A stretch of DNA of 15,366 nt from Bacteroidota bacterium (GTDB lineage Bacteria > Bacteroidota > Bacteroidia > Chitinophagales > Saprospiraceae), in assembly GCA_008501835.1 (NCBI GenBank), contig QQUB01000710.1:1-15366 (forward strand), written 5' to 3'. The position numbers and the translations under genes are program-made. The notes beneath the pieces are model-generated. The model searched no databases, was not told where the DNA came from, and saw only the letters and a list, made by a program, of their open reading frames with translations. Shown here one piece after another: positions 14,442 through 15,366 of the stretch (position 1 is the first letter of the stretch; every line of letters starts with the position of its first letter).

Positions 14442-15323
14442 ATGCAGGTAGCTGTTTTTAGCAAAAAATTTAAGAAAAAAGATATTCCCTACATTCAGGA
14501 ATTATTCGATGTCTTGTATGAACATAAGATCATAGCTTTTGTTTATGTGGAGTTTTATGAACAGTTGAAAGGCGTCGTAGATTTTCGACGGGAGGTTGGA
14601 GTTTTTGAAAACCACCTGGACTTCAGTGTGAAAAAAATCGACTTTTTTATCACCATGGGTGGGGATGGAACCATACTGGATGCAGTTACGCTAATCCAGG
14701 ACAGTGAAGTACCTATCATGGGGATCAATCTTGGACGATTAGGATTTTTGGCCAGTATAGAGAAAAAACGGATTCGGGACGCCATTAATGGGTTGGTAAA
14801 GGGTATGTACTCCATCCACGACAGAACCATGTTGTACCTGGAATCCAACTTTCCGCTTTTCAATGGTCAACCTTTTGCCTTGAATGATTTTACCTTGCTG
14901 AAACGCGACACTTCCTCCATGATCACCGTACATACCTATATAAATGGAGCTTATTTGAATTCCTATTGGGCGGACGGGTTGATTATTGCGACACCAACTG
15001 GATCTACCGCTTATTCCCTGAGTTGCGGCGGGCCTATCATATTCCCGGGTTCCGGAAACTTTGTAGTGACACCAGTTGCTCCGCATAACCTGAATGTACG
15101 CCCTATTGTGATCCCGGATGATAGCGTACTATCCTTTGAGATCGAAGGTCGGACTGAGAACTATCTGGCTACCCTCGATTCGAGATTTGATGTAGTCACC
15201 GTTAAACACCAGTTGGCCATCCGTAAGAATGATTTTCCGGCCAAGGTGGTTCAGTTGAATGATGTACGTTTTATGGAAACACTCCATAAAAAGCTTGCCT
15301 GGGGAAAAGATGCCCGGAATTAA
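14442..15323 (+). CDS. nadK: NAD kinase
   Basis: NAD kinase phosphorylates NAD to NADP with ATP and is the only route to NADP in most bacteria; it is cytoplasmic. The 293-residue length is typical. Visible motifs: GGDGT (73-77) in ITMGGDGTILDAV; GINLGRLGFL (94-103); ALND (146-149) at the NE/D motif; the glycine-rich WADGLIIATPTGSTAYSLSCGGPI (176-199); and PVAPHNLNVRPIVIP (211-225). The ATG at 14442 lies 3 bp after the stop of the BamA-like gene, with no Shine-Dalgarno site, which suggests translational coupling. No terminator is visible in the 43 bp that remain, so the operon may continue beyond the window. Confidence 0.97.
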   Translation: MQVAVFSKKFKKKDIPYIQELFDVLYEHKIIAFVYVEFYEQLKGVVDFRREVGVFENHLDFSVKKIDFFITMGGDGTILDAVTLIQDSEVPIMGINLGRLGFLASIEKKRIRDAINGLVKGMYSIHDRTMLYLESNFPLFNGQPFALNDFTLLKRDTSSMITVHTYINGAYLNSYWADGLIIATPTGSTAYSLSCGGPIIFPGSGNFVVTPVAPHNLNVRPIVIPDDSVLSFEIEGRTENYLATLDSRFDVVTVKHQLAIRKNDFPAKVVQLNDVRFMETLHKKLAWGKDARN

Positions 15324-15366
15324 TTTTAGAGAATGCAAATTACCTTTACACATAATCATAAAATCT

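Overview
The window looks like a chromosomal segment of a Bacteroidota bacterium. The main reason is a set of type IX secretion system (T9SS) genes that are essentially restricted to that phylum: porV, porU, a PorP/SprF family gene and a gldJ-type lipoprotein gene. Two intergenic matches to the Bacteroidota -7 promoter element TAnnTTTG, and the lack of Shine-Dalgarno sites before most genes, agree with this. A finer placement (for example Saprospiria) would be a guess. Nothing here looks recently acquired: I see no insertion sequence, phage gene, tRNA, rRNA or CRISPR array.

Layout. On the minus strand, porU (1638-5501) is followed by porV (34-1233), with a 0.4 kb structured gap between them. 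A divergent control region (5502-5814) separates porU from the plus-strand genes. These are a PorP/SprF family outer-membrane protein (5815-6843), a 420-bp gap rich in inverted repeats, a GldJ-like lipoprotein (7264-8766), a strong intrinsic terminator, murF (8905-10182), a TonB-dependent-receptor-like outer-membrane barrel (10357-12786), an inverted array of 7-bp repeats, a short BamA/TamA-family protein (12999-14438), and nadK (14442-15323), which starts 3 bp after the preceding stop codon.

How the genes fit together. PorV is the outer-membrane shuttle that carries T9SS cargo from the translocon. PorU is the surface sortase that removes the C-terminal signal and attaches cargo. PorP/SprF proteins are outer-membrane partners of the machine or of large adhesins. 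GldJ is an outer-membrane lipoprotein that, in Flavobacterium, stabilises GldK and is needed for secretion and gliding. As I recall it, the porV-porU-gldJ-murF neighbourhood is conserved in Flavobacterium, which supports calling the lipoprotein GldJ rather than GldK. MurF (last cytoplasmic step of the UDP-MurNAc-pentapeptide), the BamA-like protein and NAD kinase are housekeeping or envelope functions.

The coding content is recognisable throughout. I do not see a new multi-gene system. The less expected signals are non-coding or fine-scale: a heptanucleotide repeat grammar present at two loci and forming a long hairpin at one; nested inverted repeats between porU and porV; a terminator that ends 18 nt before murF; a BamA-like gene with no ATG start; a gldJ with the window's only clear Shine-Dalgarno site and distinct codon use; and two cysteine-bracketed segments in PorV.
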